This document shows positions 33,488 to 45,780 of a DNA stretch of 64,000 nt, one piece after another. Source of the stretch: Oenanthe sinensis (Eukaryota; Streptophyta; Magnoliopsida; Apiales; Apiaceae); NCBI GenBank assembly GCA_028671895.1, contig CM053809.1:2897501-2961500 (forward strand), given 5' to 3'. The notes under the pieces were generated by a model. That model had not been told where the DNA came from. It was given only the letters and a program-made list of their open reading frames with translations, and did not search any database. How positions within the stretch are numbered: position 1 is the stretch's first letter; each line of letters begins with the position of its first letter. Position numbers and translations under genes: made by a program.

Positions 33488-36400
33488 ATGGCATCATCAA
33501 AGAAGGTCTCGCAATCAGGATTCTACTATGAACTCAACAACTTTGTGCGTGCACTATGATGGAGGAAGCCCCACCAGAATTTCATCTACTAATGGAATTC
33601 CTAAGCAGTTCAAGAGTCTTAAAGGCCCTCTCAGAAGTACCAAAGATAGTGTGCAATCTAGATGAATAATTTTGGACAACAGTAGAGGTAACAAATGATT
33701 TTTCTTCAATTTCCTTTAATTTCAAGGGACAAAGGTATATTCTAACCACTATGGTCTTGGGTGAGTGTTTAAATATTCCTCTAAACAATACTAAAAATGC
33801 ACCCAATGACAAAGACATTAGAACTATGCTTAGGGAAATCAATTATACTGCTCCTGATGCTAGTTTAGGCATTATAGTTAGAAAGAATCTAAGAAAATAA
33901 TGGTCATATTTCTTTGATGCTATAATAAAGTGTTTTTCTAGTAAATTTAGTAGTTTTGATGCATTAACTATAAGTATACAACAAGTAGGTTATAAAATTT
34001 TATATAATAGATATCACAACTTAGGAAGCCTGTTACTCAATGAAATATCTATCAAATTGGGAAATAAGATTAATAGGTCTAATCATATTTACTATGCTAG
34101 ATTTATTATGATTATCATTGACCATTTTGTAAAGGATATTAAGATTTCCAAAACAAAAGGGTCTTTAAAGACTTGGTAAGGATCAATCTTCACAGTAATG
34201 TGGAATTGATCTATCCACCTTTTGTTCAGGTATTTATGTATACTCTTACTTCTTCCAATCTTTAAACTTATTTGCCTTCTATGGCTATGGAGGGTGTTAG
34301 CAATGACTCCAACCCTCCTACCCACGCCACACAACCAATTTCCAAACCCAAATCTAAAAAGTCAACCTCGATAGGTTCCCCAAAACCTGTTGTTTTAAAA
34401 ACAAAGAAAAGAGAAACATCTGTTATGACAGATAGATTAGAGGAGGATGTAGTTGGTGAGGGAACTGAGGAACATTAAAGAACCAAGAAAGATAAGGTGA
34501 GTGAGGGTGGGACAACCCAGCTTAGCCACTCCACAATTTCCCAACAGACTGTGGTAATTGAAAAGGAATCAACCATATCCTTATTGGCATCCTCCCAAAA
34601 GGATGTTAATATTGAAAAGAGCCCACAACCAGGGGCACATAACCAAGATGGGGACACACAAACCAAAACCCCCAAATCATATGAAAGAAGAAGGAAGAAA
34701 GTAACCTTTGCACAAGGGGAAACACACACTGCAAAATCACAGGAAACTATGATGAAGCCTTCTCAAATTCAGTTTGATGCATCTCATATAAATGATGATA
34801 TGCAGCCCCACTCTCTCTCAATTCCAATTCCTTCTATTCTTCTTTCACCACCTCAACATATTTCTTCAGAAAATGTTTTGATAAATAATCAGGCATTTTC
34901 AAATTCTCCTTCTTTGATATTCATGGAGAAGCCAACATTCTCTCCTGAATTTTCTATCCAGGAAATTCAGGATTCCATCTCAAATGTTATTTCAAATATC
35001 ACTTCTCAAATAATTACCTCAAATGTTTCTACTCCATCAATTGATAGTCAATCATCGATTGATAAGCCATCGATTGATACTCAACTGATATTTTCTATAC
35101 ATCAATTGATACTCAATCAATTAATGTTGTACAAGCACTCTTAGGATTGAGTGAGTTGAGTGAGAGACAGGATTGCAGCCTGACAAAAGGAGAGGGAGTG
35201 AGTGAAGTCATTTATATTTCTTCTAGGAATGTGAATGAAACATATGAGGGCCCTACCTTAGAAGGTGCACAAGTTATGAGTGAGGGAGATGTGAGATTCC
35301 AAGATGAGATCCTGATGCAAAATAGAGAGATGAGTGAGAGAGACAAAACAATTCTTTTATATGTTCAGGAGTTGGAGAACGAATTGATGTCAGAGAAGGA
35401 AGGAGATAGGGGAGTCCCTCATACTGAAGCAATTGAGAGTGGAGTCAATAAGGAGAATGAAGATGAAGAGGTTGATACTTGTGACTTAGATCTACACAAT
35501 TTTGTTCACCCTGATCCACAATATCAAGGTTTGGCTACTTCAAGCAACAGGGATGTAGAACAATTATTGGGAATGGAGCACACTGAACAAAGGACCAGGA
35601 ATCTGAAGGAAAACATTGCCAATACAACAGATACTTGTTATATGGAACCTGAAGATTTAGAGGATGATTCTGATGAGGAGCCTTGGATGAGTACTATTGA
35701 TGGATCTTTAGAAGATGCTGAAACTGAAATTCTTTCTCAGTACAGAAGGGCAAACATGGAAGTTGAAATTGTAGATCTAATTCAAAAGAGGATTGCTAAC
35801 TGTATGAAGGAGCAATTGAGGTTGCAGAAAATGACAGTAACAGGAAAGAAAAGGGAGTTAGATATCTAAGAACTTCTAATGAAAAGTTTAATTGTCTCCA
35901 ACAAGGATATATTAGAAACAAGATTGGATGAGAAACTTCTAATGAATACTCTGGCTCAAATAAAGGACAAGTTGTTAAAAGAATCTAAGAACTTTACAGC
36001 TTTGGAGACAAGAGTGGAGTCTCTAGAAAAGAAAATTGATGATATAATTCAAGGACAAGTTCTACATGCCTCAAGACTTCAAAAATTTCTTGACAGGATG
36101 CCACCACCTCCTCAAATTGATGATAACAAAAAGGGGCAGAATGAAAAGAAGAAGGATGGTGATGGTGATGATAAATCTGGCAGTGGTGGTGTTGGTGATT
36201 CTGGTGTTAGTAGAGCTAGCATTGGTGGTGTTGCAACCAAGGTGGTTACTAAAAATGGGTAGAACAAGGATAAAGGTCAATCTTCAAAGTCATCTAAGTC
36301 AATGAAAGATGACTTATAACAGAAAAATAAATATTTGAAAAAGTTTGAAGATGAACTAGAAGCTAGAAGAATTTCTAGAGAAAAGGAAAATCAAGCAATG

Positions 36401-37425
36401 ATTGAAAGGGAAAGGAAGAGAATTGAAGAACTAAAGAAAAGTTCTGAATTGGTGACAAAGGCTGCATAAAAAGGAAATTTGGATGAGTTCATTGCTCAGA
36501 CAAAGGTTGTCAATGAAAATACAAAGAAGGCTGCCAAAGAAAGCGATTCAAATGCAAAAGCCTTTCTAATAATTGATCTTGAGGCCCTTGAGGATAAAAA
36601 AAGGTAAAGCAATAATGATTGAAGAAGAAAAGGAAAAGAAGAAGCTAGTCAGCCAGAAACTTCTTCAAGGAGCCATCTCTTCAAGAATCTCAGATGCTGT
36701 AAGGAGAGAAAATAATAATGAAGAGATTGCTAGGCAATTGAAAATGCAATGGAATATGGAAGATCAATTAGCAGAACAACCACTGAGAAAAAAGAGGAAA
36801 ATAGCCATGGCTAAGAAAAAGACAAATGCAACTCAAGAAATAGTGGTTAAGGAAAACCCTTAAGTCAAACAAAAAGAAATCAATGAGGAAGTAACAATTG
36901 AGGGTTATGACATAAAAACAATACTAGTGGTAAGTGAAAAAGGGTTAATATGAGTAAGAACTCACCCTGCAACATCTAACCAAGAAGAATCAATGAGGTT
37001 GGAATATGAGAATGGAGAAAAAATCACTTACTCAATGAAGGTGATAATGAAGCAAAGCTACAATATCCTGAAAACCATTCTACCTCTTCTCAACAGAAGG
37101 TACAAACTCAATACAATAATTGCTCAGGAAATTCAACATCAAATTTAAATCTAAGGAGAGCAAAGACTGAAGCTGAACCTGATTCACCTCTTAAGCTATG
37201 GAAATCTCAAGTCAAGAAGGTGGTGTTGGAGCCAAAATATGCTATGATTTTTACAGATGTGGAGGGTAGCACAAAGTTCTTTGATATCTGGAGAAAATCA
37301 CAGATGAAGAAATTCACTACCTAATGAGGCAACTTGGAGAAATTGATGAAGATGAAGCAATATTGAGGAGTTCCTTTATGAGACACCTAAAAGACAATGC
37401 TGAGAAGAAAAAGAAGAAGAAGTGA
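33488..37425 (+). pseudogene. ORF3, element D (broken)
   Basis: Begins MASSKKVSQSGFYYELNN, nearly identical to B. It follows B throughout: the globular N-terminal part to about 34250, Ser/Thr/Pro-rich middle with SID triplets (35035-35130), acidic part (35147-35869), coiled coils, Gly-rich linker (36120-36250), a basic cluster (LRKKRKIAMAKKK near 36785-36820) and the C-terminal domain. At the site of the B nonsense codon (7603-7605), D reads on without a stop (near 35810), which shows that the two B ORFs are one gene. D itself has many stops and several shifts. Confidence 0.82.
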
Positions 37426-37600
37426 GTGGAGAATGAAGACCATGAAGATTAGAAGACATTGGAGCAGCTTGCAGAAATCACACATCAACTGGTACTTCTA
37501 AACTCAAAGTGCTAATTAAATTTCTTGATTCTATCTTAATGAAAATAATTAAGGATTTTGTTATCATCAAGTAGATTTATGCATGTTCATGTCACAGACA

Positions 37601-37615
37601 CAAATAAGGGGAGAT
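37601..37615 (+). other. Polypurine tract of element D
   Basis: CAAATAAGGGGAGAT directly before the 3' LTR TG. Confidence 0.85.
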
Positions 37616-38727
37616 TGTTAGGAATCTACATGTAATTTGATGATAACTTTAATCTTAGAATCATAAAAATTTTAATTGATATAACTGATCAATTGATATG
37701 AAAATTTTAAATATTAATTGATCAAGAAACCATTTATCAGTTGAAATGTTTATCTGAATCAACTGATAATATGGATTGTAGCATAGGTGTATTTTATCTA
37801 TTTCAATTGATAAGGTGTAAGTCAATTGATATTATTCTCATCAATTAATGTTAGAGTCAATTGATATAGGTCATCAACTCATGTATAACCTAGGCTGTCA
37901 AATTATAATTATTTGAAGACAGGAAAATTATACAAGTGAAGGATGATCAGTTGATATTGAAGCATCGATGGATAGAAGATCAATTGAAGAATCCAAGTCA
38001 AAGAATTAAAGAGCATCAACTGATATGAAGACCCATTGATTGATGTATCTATTGATAAGATCTATCAATCGATAAGTCATCATTTATCAATCGATGGATA
38101 TAAAGATCAATCGAAGAAGAATATCAGTTGATGGATAAAAGGAAGGATCAATTGATATGCTTAATGGTAAATTATCAATCGATTGAGACATCAAAAGTTG
38201 ATAAGTTGACAAATAAAAGAAAACTTATGGAAGATAGTCTATGATGATTGTGAAGACTTAAACAGAAGCTGTTTTCCAACCTTTTCCCAAAATATAAAAA
38301 GGCAAAAAGAAAGATAGAATTGAAACAATCCTAGAATACGAATTGTAAAAACACACTTGTGGTATATAAATAAGTATCGTAGCATTGTTAGAAAATGTAA
38401 GATACAAGTTAGACAATATTTCTTGAATCAACTGTTCAACCTTAGAGCACTTTATAAGAACAGTTGATTTATTTTCTAACCTTGTAAAAAAAATGAAGCT
38501 AGGTTTTATTAACCTAGAAAAATTGTGCAAATATACACTGATGGAAATGCCAATCCTTCAGTAATTTTGAAACAACTTTGTTCAATTTATTTTCAGTTTC
38601 ATTTGTTGATATATATTCTCTTAAGTACTCAAACCTTAAGAACAATTATTAAAACAGAAAAAGTCTTGATAATTTGTATTCAACCCGCCCTTCTACAAAT
38701 CATATTGACATTGTTTTGAAAATAACA
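37616..38727 (+). repeat. 3' LTR of element D
   Basis: 1,112 bp, TGTTAGGAATC to TTTTGAAAATAACA, followed by the GAAAT duplication. TATATAA is at 38363-38369. Motif copies at 37690-38220. Confidence 0.93.
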
Positions 38728-40190
38728 GAAATGATACCTTATGTCAATATGCTTGGTTTGAGAGTGTTGTACCGGAATGTTAGAGATGGCTATAGCACTT
38801 GTGTTATCGCAGAAAATTGGAATTTTGTTCAACACAAGTCCATAGTCATTTAGCTGATTCCTTATCCACAAGATATGTGCATAATAGCTACCTGTCGCGA
38901 TGTATTCTGCTTCGGCTATCGAGGTAGATACTGAGTGTTGTTTCTTACTATATCAGGAAATCAACCGACGTCCTAAAAACTGACAGCTTCTAAAAGTACT
39001 CTTCTTGTCCATCCTGCATCCTGCATAATTTGAATATGTATAGCCTATTAGATTGAAACCTATATCTTTAGGGTACCAAATTCCAAGATTTGGTGTACGT
39101 TTTAGATATCTAAAAATTCGTTTAACAGTTATAAGATGAGATTTCCTAGGATCAGATTGAAACCTTGCACATAAGCATGTTGTAAACAATATGTCAGGTC
39201 TACTTGCAGTTAAATATAATAATGAGCCTATCATACGTCTATAGCTTATGATATCAACCTTTTTACCAATTTTATCTTTGTCAAGCTTTGTGTCTGTTGG
39301 CATTGGGGTTTTTGCCGGTGAGTAATCTTCTAGACTGTATTTTCTCAGAAGATCCCTTACGTACTTTGATTGGTAAATAAAAATCTCATCCTCATTTTGC
39401 TTCACTTGCAGTCCAAGGAAGAATGACAGCTCACCCATAATGCTCATTTCATATCTACTCTGCATTAACTTAGTAAATCTCTTGCACAAGTTTTTGTTAG
39501 TATAACCAAATATAATACCGTCAACATAAAGTTGGACAAATATCACATCTTTATCATGCAATTTATAAAAGAGAGTTTTATCTATGACACCTCTAATAAA
39601 GCCATTTTAAATAAAAACTCAGAAAGAGTGTCATACTATATCCTCGGTGCTTGCTTGAGTACTTAGAGAGCTTTGAATAGAAAATATACAAAATCAGCAA
39701 AATCTGGATTTTTAAAGCCAGGGGCTGTTCCACATATACTTCCTCTTAAACCTCTCCATTCAGAAATACACTCCTCACATCCATTTGATAAACTTTGAAA
39801 TTGGAGTGTACTGCGAATGCTAGAAATATCCTGATGGTTTCAAGTCTTGCAACTGGTGCGTAGGTCTCATCTTAATCAATTCCCTCTTCCTGGGAGTAAC
39901 CCTTTGCCACCAGTTTGGCCTTATTCCTTGTAATAATGTCAATCACAGATTAATTTGGTCTTGTATACCCATTTAGTGACAATCACAGATCTATCTTTTG
40001 GCCTGGGTATCAGTGTCCATACTTCTTGTTTCTCAAACTGATTGAGCTCTTCTTGCATGGCAAGAACCCAATCTGGATCAGTTAGTGCATCTTCAATTTA
40101 CTTTAATTCTTCTTGAGATAGAAAAATCAAAAATAGATATTCATTTGAAGTTGCACTTCTGGTTCTAACTCCAACATCTGGATCACCTAT
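38728..40190 (-). pseudogene. pol: RT and RNase H, element C (right of D)
   Basis: Minus strand. RNase H pieces: FCDNTSAIAI and a damaged AEAEYI region at 38733-38945, GYTYSNYAGC in place of GYSDADYAGC near 39010. RT: VYQMDVK-type block near 39770, LYG-type block near 39660. The RT active site reads YVDGIIFG (about 39510), so the second catalytic Asp is lost. Several stops and shifts. Dead gene. Confidence 0.85.
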
Positions 40191-40192
40191 GG

Positions 40193-41706
40193 TCAATTAA
40201 AAGGATGATCTCTGCTCCATATTCTTTCCCTAGGAAGGTTTGATCTTGATGATTCACCTCGATATTTATTGTGATGTTGTGTTCTGCCAGTAGATCCATC
40301 ATCTCCCCCTGAGTTGCTGCCATGATGACTTGTTGATCCACCACTGGTATTAGTAGTATCTCCATTGTTTCCATTATTTCCACCACTATTACCTGGATCA
40401 TTATTATCATTATTTTCATCATCATTTCCTACTGTAACCACATGTTCTTCATCATCATCGAAATGTGAGTCTGGATAATTACCAAAATTTAATGACTCAG
40501 AAGTATCTTCAGTTTGGATACTTGGGAGTTTAGTGTCATTAAAAGTAACATTGAAACTTTCTTTAACTTGGTGCTGATCATTTATGTACAACCTATATGC
40601 TCTTCTTGAATATTCGACAAAAATAGCTTCATGTGCCTTGTCTTCGAACTTGCCATGATGTTCATCTCCATTTTTCAACACATAACATTTGGCTCCAAAT
40701 ACATGAAAGTACTTGAGTGTTGGTTTCTTACCAGCCATTAATTCATATAGAGTTTTCATATGATCTTTATTTATTAGAGTTCGATTCTGAGTATAACATG
40801 TTGTGTTTACTGTTTCAGCCCAGAAGTAGATAGGTAAACTTGATTCACGTAACCTCATTCTTGAAACTTTAATCAGGATTCGATTCTTCCTTTCTACAAC
40901 TCCATTCTATTGCGGAGTTCTTGGCGCTGAGTATTGTCTTGTTATCCCATTTTCTAAGCAAAAGCCATTCAGAACTTCATTCTTGAATTTTGTTCAATTG
41001 TCTGACCTGATTGCCCGGACAACTAACTTTGAATCTAACCAATTAACTTTACATGATCAATCACTAATTGTGGAGTATCATCCTTAGAGTTCAAGAATAA
41101 AACACACGTATATTTTGTGAAGTTATCTACAATCACTAAGGCATTTTTTTCTTTCCATAGACATAATATTGACTGGACCAAATAAATCCACGTGTAATAG
41201 TTGTAGTGGTTCAGTGATATTTGAAGTGTCTATTCCTTTATGACTTCTTTCTTTGACTTTTCTTTCTGACATGCCTCACACAAACCTTCTTGTGTAAATT
41301 CCATCGGAGGTAGTCCTCTCACAAAATCCCTCTTGACTAGAGAGTTCATTGTTTTGAAATTCAGATGGGAGAGTTTCTTGTGTCATAGCCATCTTTCTTC
41401 TAATGAAGCCTTTTCTTGCTTCATCTGTAGTTCCTGAGTTGAGATCGACTACGTACAAGTTTCATTCCTTACTCCATGTAAGGCCATTTTGTCATTGTTA
41501 GAATGAGTTATTAATTACTTATCCTTGATAAAGTTTACTTTGTATCCTTTATCACACAAGTGATTGATGCTGAGTAGATTGTGTTTAAGTCCTTCCACTA
41601 AAGAGACATTTTCAATGATAACATTCCCAGCATTTAACTTGCCATATCCCGTAGTCATTCCTTTGATTTTATCTCCAAAGGTGACGATTGGGTCAGCTCT
41701 TTCAAC
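40193..41706 (-). pseudogene. pol: Integrase, element C (left of S2)
   Basis: Minus strand. The 40193-40858 part is the integrase C-terminal region (VFGAKCYVLKNGDEHHGKFEDKAHE) with an Asn/Gly/Asp-rich linker before RT. 40870-41480 holds damaged forms of the catalytic core (TPQQNGVVERKNR near 40890; HVDLFGP near 41195) and zinc site (FTQEGLCEACQ near 41285). The frame runs up to TCAAC at 41702-41706, the S2 duplication, and resumes at 43097. Confidence 0.82.
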
Positions 41707-43091
41707 TGAAGGGTTTCGAGCATGAAAACGCAGCGAAATTAACGTAAAAATAATAAAATTCGAAACCCTATCGCAGGATTCATGTATAACGTTGGATGAT
41801 TATGGTGAAGAAACTTGTACCTTAACGAAGCTTTACATATGTTGTTTAATGGAGGTCTAGCATTGGTGAATTACAGCAGCCTTTTGTTGCAAAGATCTGC
41901 TTTCCAAAGAAGTCCACACGAACGCCTAATCGTCCAATGATCACCGGAGTCGGTACTAGCCGAATAGTTTGCCTCTCTTTGTCTCTCTTTATAGCCTCTC
42001 AAATTGTTGAGCAGCTAGGGTTCTTTCTTGAAAATTGAATTATATCAATTGCCCTAATACAATACATCATTGTATATATAGGGGAATAGACAGATTTGGG
42101 CCTAACCCTAATCCATGTGGTTTCCAAAACCCATTATGATTTTGGGTTATTATTATTATTAAATCCGAATTCTAATATAATTAATCAAGTCCCACTTAAT
42201 TAATTCAATAATTAAATTCTAAATAATAATAATAAAATATCTAAATTAGTAATTTAAATAATGCTCCGTTTTGACGTTCTTTGTGTGTGACCCTTTAGGT
42301 TATTATTACGTTGACAATAATTTTATTATCTAATAATAAAATTATAAACAATGAGCGGCATCTAGTAATACATCACTGTTACCCAAGTAACAATAATAAT
42401 TGGTGATTCAATTAAACATTTCATGAATAATGTGCAATGTAATATAATCCCTTTAACTTTATATTATAGATCAAACTCGAGACATGTATAGTGTCATCCT
42501 CTTCAACGTTTAATCTTGGTTTACTTGATCAATGAGTAGACTATTTAAATAAATCAATATTTGAGCGTGACCATGCATTTCATAGTCTCACTCAATCAAG
42601 AGGCCAATAATATCATTCCTAAAATCGAAGGGTTAAATCCTATATCTATCATTCATATTCCTCATACGATTCATAGCATACCCAATGTCCACCTTTATCA
42701 TTACCCAATGAAAGGTAACTTTGAGTGTAATCAAAGTATATTAATTCTCGTATAGAAATATAATGATTTCAATTCAGAGGATAATTATATCATTATCACA
42801 GTGAGATTTCTTATGACAGTTATTAAAATGTAGAATCTCACGGCGGGTCTTTCCAGTGTCATGTATTGATACATACACTTATTTTCTTGACTTTAGTATC
42901 ACCATACCAAGACACATACTTTAAGATATATATTACGTATTAATATTTTAAGGATATTTATTATTCTTTCAATTTATAACGCAGTAAATAAAGACATAAT
43001 AAATATTAATTAAATATTCACATAAAACATAATCCTTAATTGTTTTCAATAAAACATTAAAAGTATTGTCTCTAGGACACCAATACTACCA
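41707..43091 (-). repeat. Solo LTR S2
   Basis: 1,385 bp, TG to CA, with 5-bp duplications TCAAC at 41702-41706 and 43092-43096. On the minus strand it begins TGGTAGTATTGG, ends CGAAACCCTTCA, and carries CTATATATAC at 42081-42072 as a TATA box. It is of the same family as S1 but in the opposite orientation and clearly diverged from it. No internal retroelement genes. Confidence 0.9.
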
Positions 43092-43190
43092 TCAACCACG
43101 TCTGATAGCAGGGATCTATCTCCGGTCATATGCCTTGAAGATCCGTTGTCCATGATCCATACTACCTGATTTACCTGTTTAACTCCCTGA
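43092..43190 (-). pseudogene. pol: Protease region, element C
   Basis: Minus strand WIMDNGSSRHMTGDRSLLSD, the copia protease active-site region with Asn in place of the usual Ser. It joins across S2 to the piece left of 41706. A T-rich run ending in TTTTCAG lies just upstream of the protease frame. Confidence 0.8.
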
Positions 43191-43204
43191 AAATATCAAA
43201 CAGA

Positions 43205-44690
43205 TTAAATCATCTTCGAAGCCCAAAATTGATTGGGCCCGGCATACTTAAGGAATTGACCTTTGTCAGCTTTGATAACAGATCCTTTTCGAACAACAGC
43301 AGCATCCACCTTGATTGTAATTACATTCCTATAAACAGTCTTAACAACTTTTTGTTTAGACTTAGGAATATATGTTTCCTTCTTGACAGGTGAAGGAATC
43401 GCAGTCTTGGATTTTACAAATTTATTATTAATGTGTTGTCTAGGTGTCATGATATTTTTCTTAGTAAACGTGCTTTTGAAATAAGCAGTCATAGAATTAA
43501 AAGCACATAACATAAAATTTACAACACCACATGGTTGATGGCATACATTAATAACATGCATGCCATTCAAAGTAGTAGGTGTCATAACAGTTTCTACTTC
43601 AAATTTATCAGCAGTTTTGAAGTTTTCAGTAGAATGATATATGTTGTTACTATCCCTATTATTGACAAATCTATTAGGTCTATTCAATTTCTTCTTTAAG
43701 TCTTTAGCACATATACCAGGATTGGGGGAATCAGAAGTTCCCACATCTTTCACTGGTGTCTTGGGTACCCATTTATCTTGTTGGACATTAACTCCTTGTA
43801 TGTCCCTAACTTGTTCCTCTCTTTTCTTTTCTTCCTCGAGGTCCTCTAAATTCATTTCATAAGAAATTAATATAGAGCTCTCAAGGATTGGTTCTGCTAC
43901 AAGGGTTATGAAAAGAGGTTTAGGTGTGTCTTTAACAACATGTGGGATACCCCTTTCTTCAGCACTTTTTCTGAACGAGGTTATGTTGCTTGCCTTTCCT
44001 CCTTGTCGAGTTGGAGACAGTGATTTTTCGGATGAAGCCATAAGAGAAAGAATTCCCATCTCTTCCTCATCATCATTGTTTGAATCATTCCAGATTTTGC
44101 CCTCTGCTAGATAAGACTTTCCCTGATGCTTTTTCACAAGTGCATCATACTTTTCTTTGAGCTCTTCATAAGACTCTCTCTTCTTCCCTTGCTTAGGACT
44201 CTTGCATTCAGTTGCAAAGTGGCCTAGCTCATTGCAATTGATGTAACAAAACTTGATTCTATCAACTAAGTCGGTCTTGTATCCACTTCTTGACACAGCT
44301 GTCGAAGAACCTCTTTTTTGAAACCTTTCAAAATTTGGTATGACTCTGTAGGAGGTGTTTGTTCGGAATCTCTTGTTTCCAAACCTCCTGGCAACCATAG
44401 CTAGAGATTCATCTTCCAGCTGATCTAATTCTTCCAAAGAGTAAAATTCAACATCTTCTTGTGTATCTGAAGTATGTCCAAATTATCGAACTATTTACTC
44501 CATTGAATTATTTGAAGGTGCAGCAACATTCACTTCCATCTTCTCTAGTGCTTCCACTATCAATATTTTGGAGGAATTCAGAGCCCTACCTCTTCCATAT
44601 GTTTCTCTTGTCTGGACCTGCTCCAATTCATAGGTCTTCAAAACTCCGTAGAGTCTTTCTGGGGTTACCTCTTTCATGTACCTAGAATTT
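43205..44690 (-). pseudogene. gag: Gag C-terminal half, element C
   Basis: The 410-codon open part (43205-44437) starts inside Gag. It has a zinc knuckle CYINCNELGHFATEC with one residue too many between the first two cysteines, a heptad-rich middle, and a basic tail ending NQFWASKMI. An upstream piece at 44495-44677 has LYGVLKTYELE of the UBN2-like region. The Gag start and everything upstream are missing. Confidence 0.8.
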
Positions 44691-44799
44691 TTGAAAATTG
44701 TCTATAAGGAAGTACAACCCCATCTACCTCGTGCTCGAGAATAACTGTTATTGGAGGTTCAATGTCGTTGCAAGAATTAATTCATACTTGGTTTTGAGA

Positions 44800-45111
44800 A
44801 TTTCAATGTATAGTAACATTTTATGCTTTCACAAATTATAGTGATCTTATCAAACTGTGATCTTCCTCCTTCGAAGATCAAGTGTTCGTGTGAATACCGT
44901 TAGAGCGTAGATCGTGCTGCGGGATACGTGATGATCGTACGAGCTTTAGACCTCCATAATCTGTATCTTCAATTCATTAAATCTCCAAAAGGTAATACTT
45001 CATGATCTCCGAATTAAATATTGTGTTTTCGCATGGATCCTGCGGAGGGTTTTGCTATTTGGATTTATTTTTCGAGTTTATTCCGCTGCGTTTGTGCCTC
45101 GAAACCCTACA
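44800..45111 (+). repeat. Truncated LTR (H) of the S1/S2 family
   Basis: The right part (about 44868-45111) matches the last third of S1 and S2: TTCGTGTG.ATACC, ATCCTGCG..GGGTTT, TTCCGCTGCGTTT, ending CGAAACCCTACA. The start of the LTR is missing and the left limit is uncertain. The stretch 44691-44867 is otherwise unassigned. Confidence 0.65.
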
Positions 45112-45361
45112 AAGAAAGTCAAATGTTAAATACTTTCATATCTTTGGAAGCAAGTGTTTTATTCTCAAAACACATCATAAACAATTGAAGAAATTTGAAT
45201 TCAAAGCAGGTGAAGGAATTTTTGTTGGTTATGCTACAACTTCTAAAACCTCTTCAAGGGCATTCAAAGTTTTTAATTTAAGAACAAGGGCAGTCATGGA
45301 ATCAATTAATGTTTCTTTTGATGAAGGAAAACTAGTTCGATTACATGATGAACATGCTTAG
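45112..45361 (+). pseudogene. pol: Integrase C-terminal fragment, element F
   Basis: Broken at its left end by H. Reads VKYFHIFGSKCFILKTHHKQLKKFEFKAGEGIFVGY and INVSFDE, the copia integrase C-terminal region. Ends at a TAG before the linker. Confidence 0.8.
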
Positions 45362-45780
45362 GAAACTCTGAGATTTGAGAATGAATTACAGAACACAAAC
45401 TCTGTTGAACCAAACTCTGATGAGTTAAATACTTTTGAACCAAACTCTGATGAGTTAAACACTGTTGAAACAAAATCTGATGAGTTAAACTCTGATCCTT
45501 AATCTCTGATTCAGAAATGATTGAAATAGAGATTGAAGATTCTGCACATTTTGAGGGGGAACAACATCAATCAATTATTGATATTGGAGAACAAACCACA
45601 GTTATTGAAATATCAGAGTCTGACCGAACTCTGACCAACACAAACTCTGAGACCCTAAACTCTGATCAATTAAACTCTGAAACCACAAACACTGATCACT
45701 CAAATTCTGATTATTAAAACTCTGAGTACATAAACTCTGAGAGATCAAACACTGATAGAAGCATAATTTCTGGGGAAGGA
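45362..45780 (+). repeat. IN-RT linker with AACTCTGAT repeats, element F
   Basis: More than a dozen copies of AACTCTGAT or close variants in about 350 bp. In the reading frame they spell Asn-Ser-Asp (NSD), as NSDELN and NSDQLNSE. Same place as the SID-rich linker in B and D. Confidence 0.8.

Larger units (their letters stand above)
25741..38727 (+). mobile_element. Complete but decayed copia element D, sister of B
   Basis: 12,987 bp on the plus strand, flanked by GAAAT (25736-25740 and 38728-38732). LTRs 25741-26832 and 37616-38727, primer site, purine tract, gag, pol and ORF3 in the order seen in B. It is closely related to B in every part, including the motif family, but its LTRs differ visibly (several percent) and many stops and shifts break its genes. 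It is therefore older than B. It sits within the RNase H of element C. Confidence 0.94.
18053..44690 (-). mobile_element. Old copia element C, truncated at its 5' end, host to D, S1 and S2
   Basis: Minus-strand copia element of the same plan as B: 3' LTR 18053-19359, ORF3 remains 19560-24600, motif-rich spacer, RNase H 25596-25740 and 38728-38945, RT to 40190, IN to 41706, protease 43092-43190, gag 43205-44690. It is split by element D (25741-38727), solo LTR S1 (20644-22192) and solo LTR S2 (41707-43091). Removing each of these joins the C reading cleanly. Its gag start, primer site and 5' LTR are missing, so no own target duplication can be checked. Many stops show it is older than B. Confidence 0.85.

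Noticed and set aside
36066..36305. 79-codon ORF rich in Val/Met/Leu, looking like a membrane protein
   Set aside because: It is a shifted reading of the Gly/Asp-rich linker of ORF3 in element D.
42561..42755. 64-codon ORF in S2
   Set aside because: It lies wholly within a solo LTR and has no counterpart in S1.
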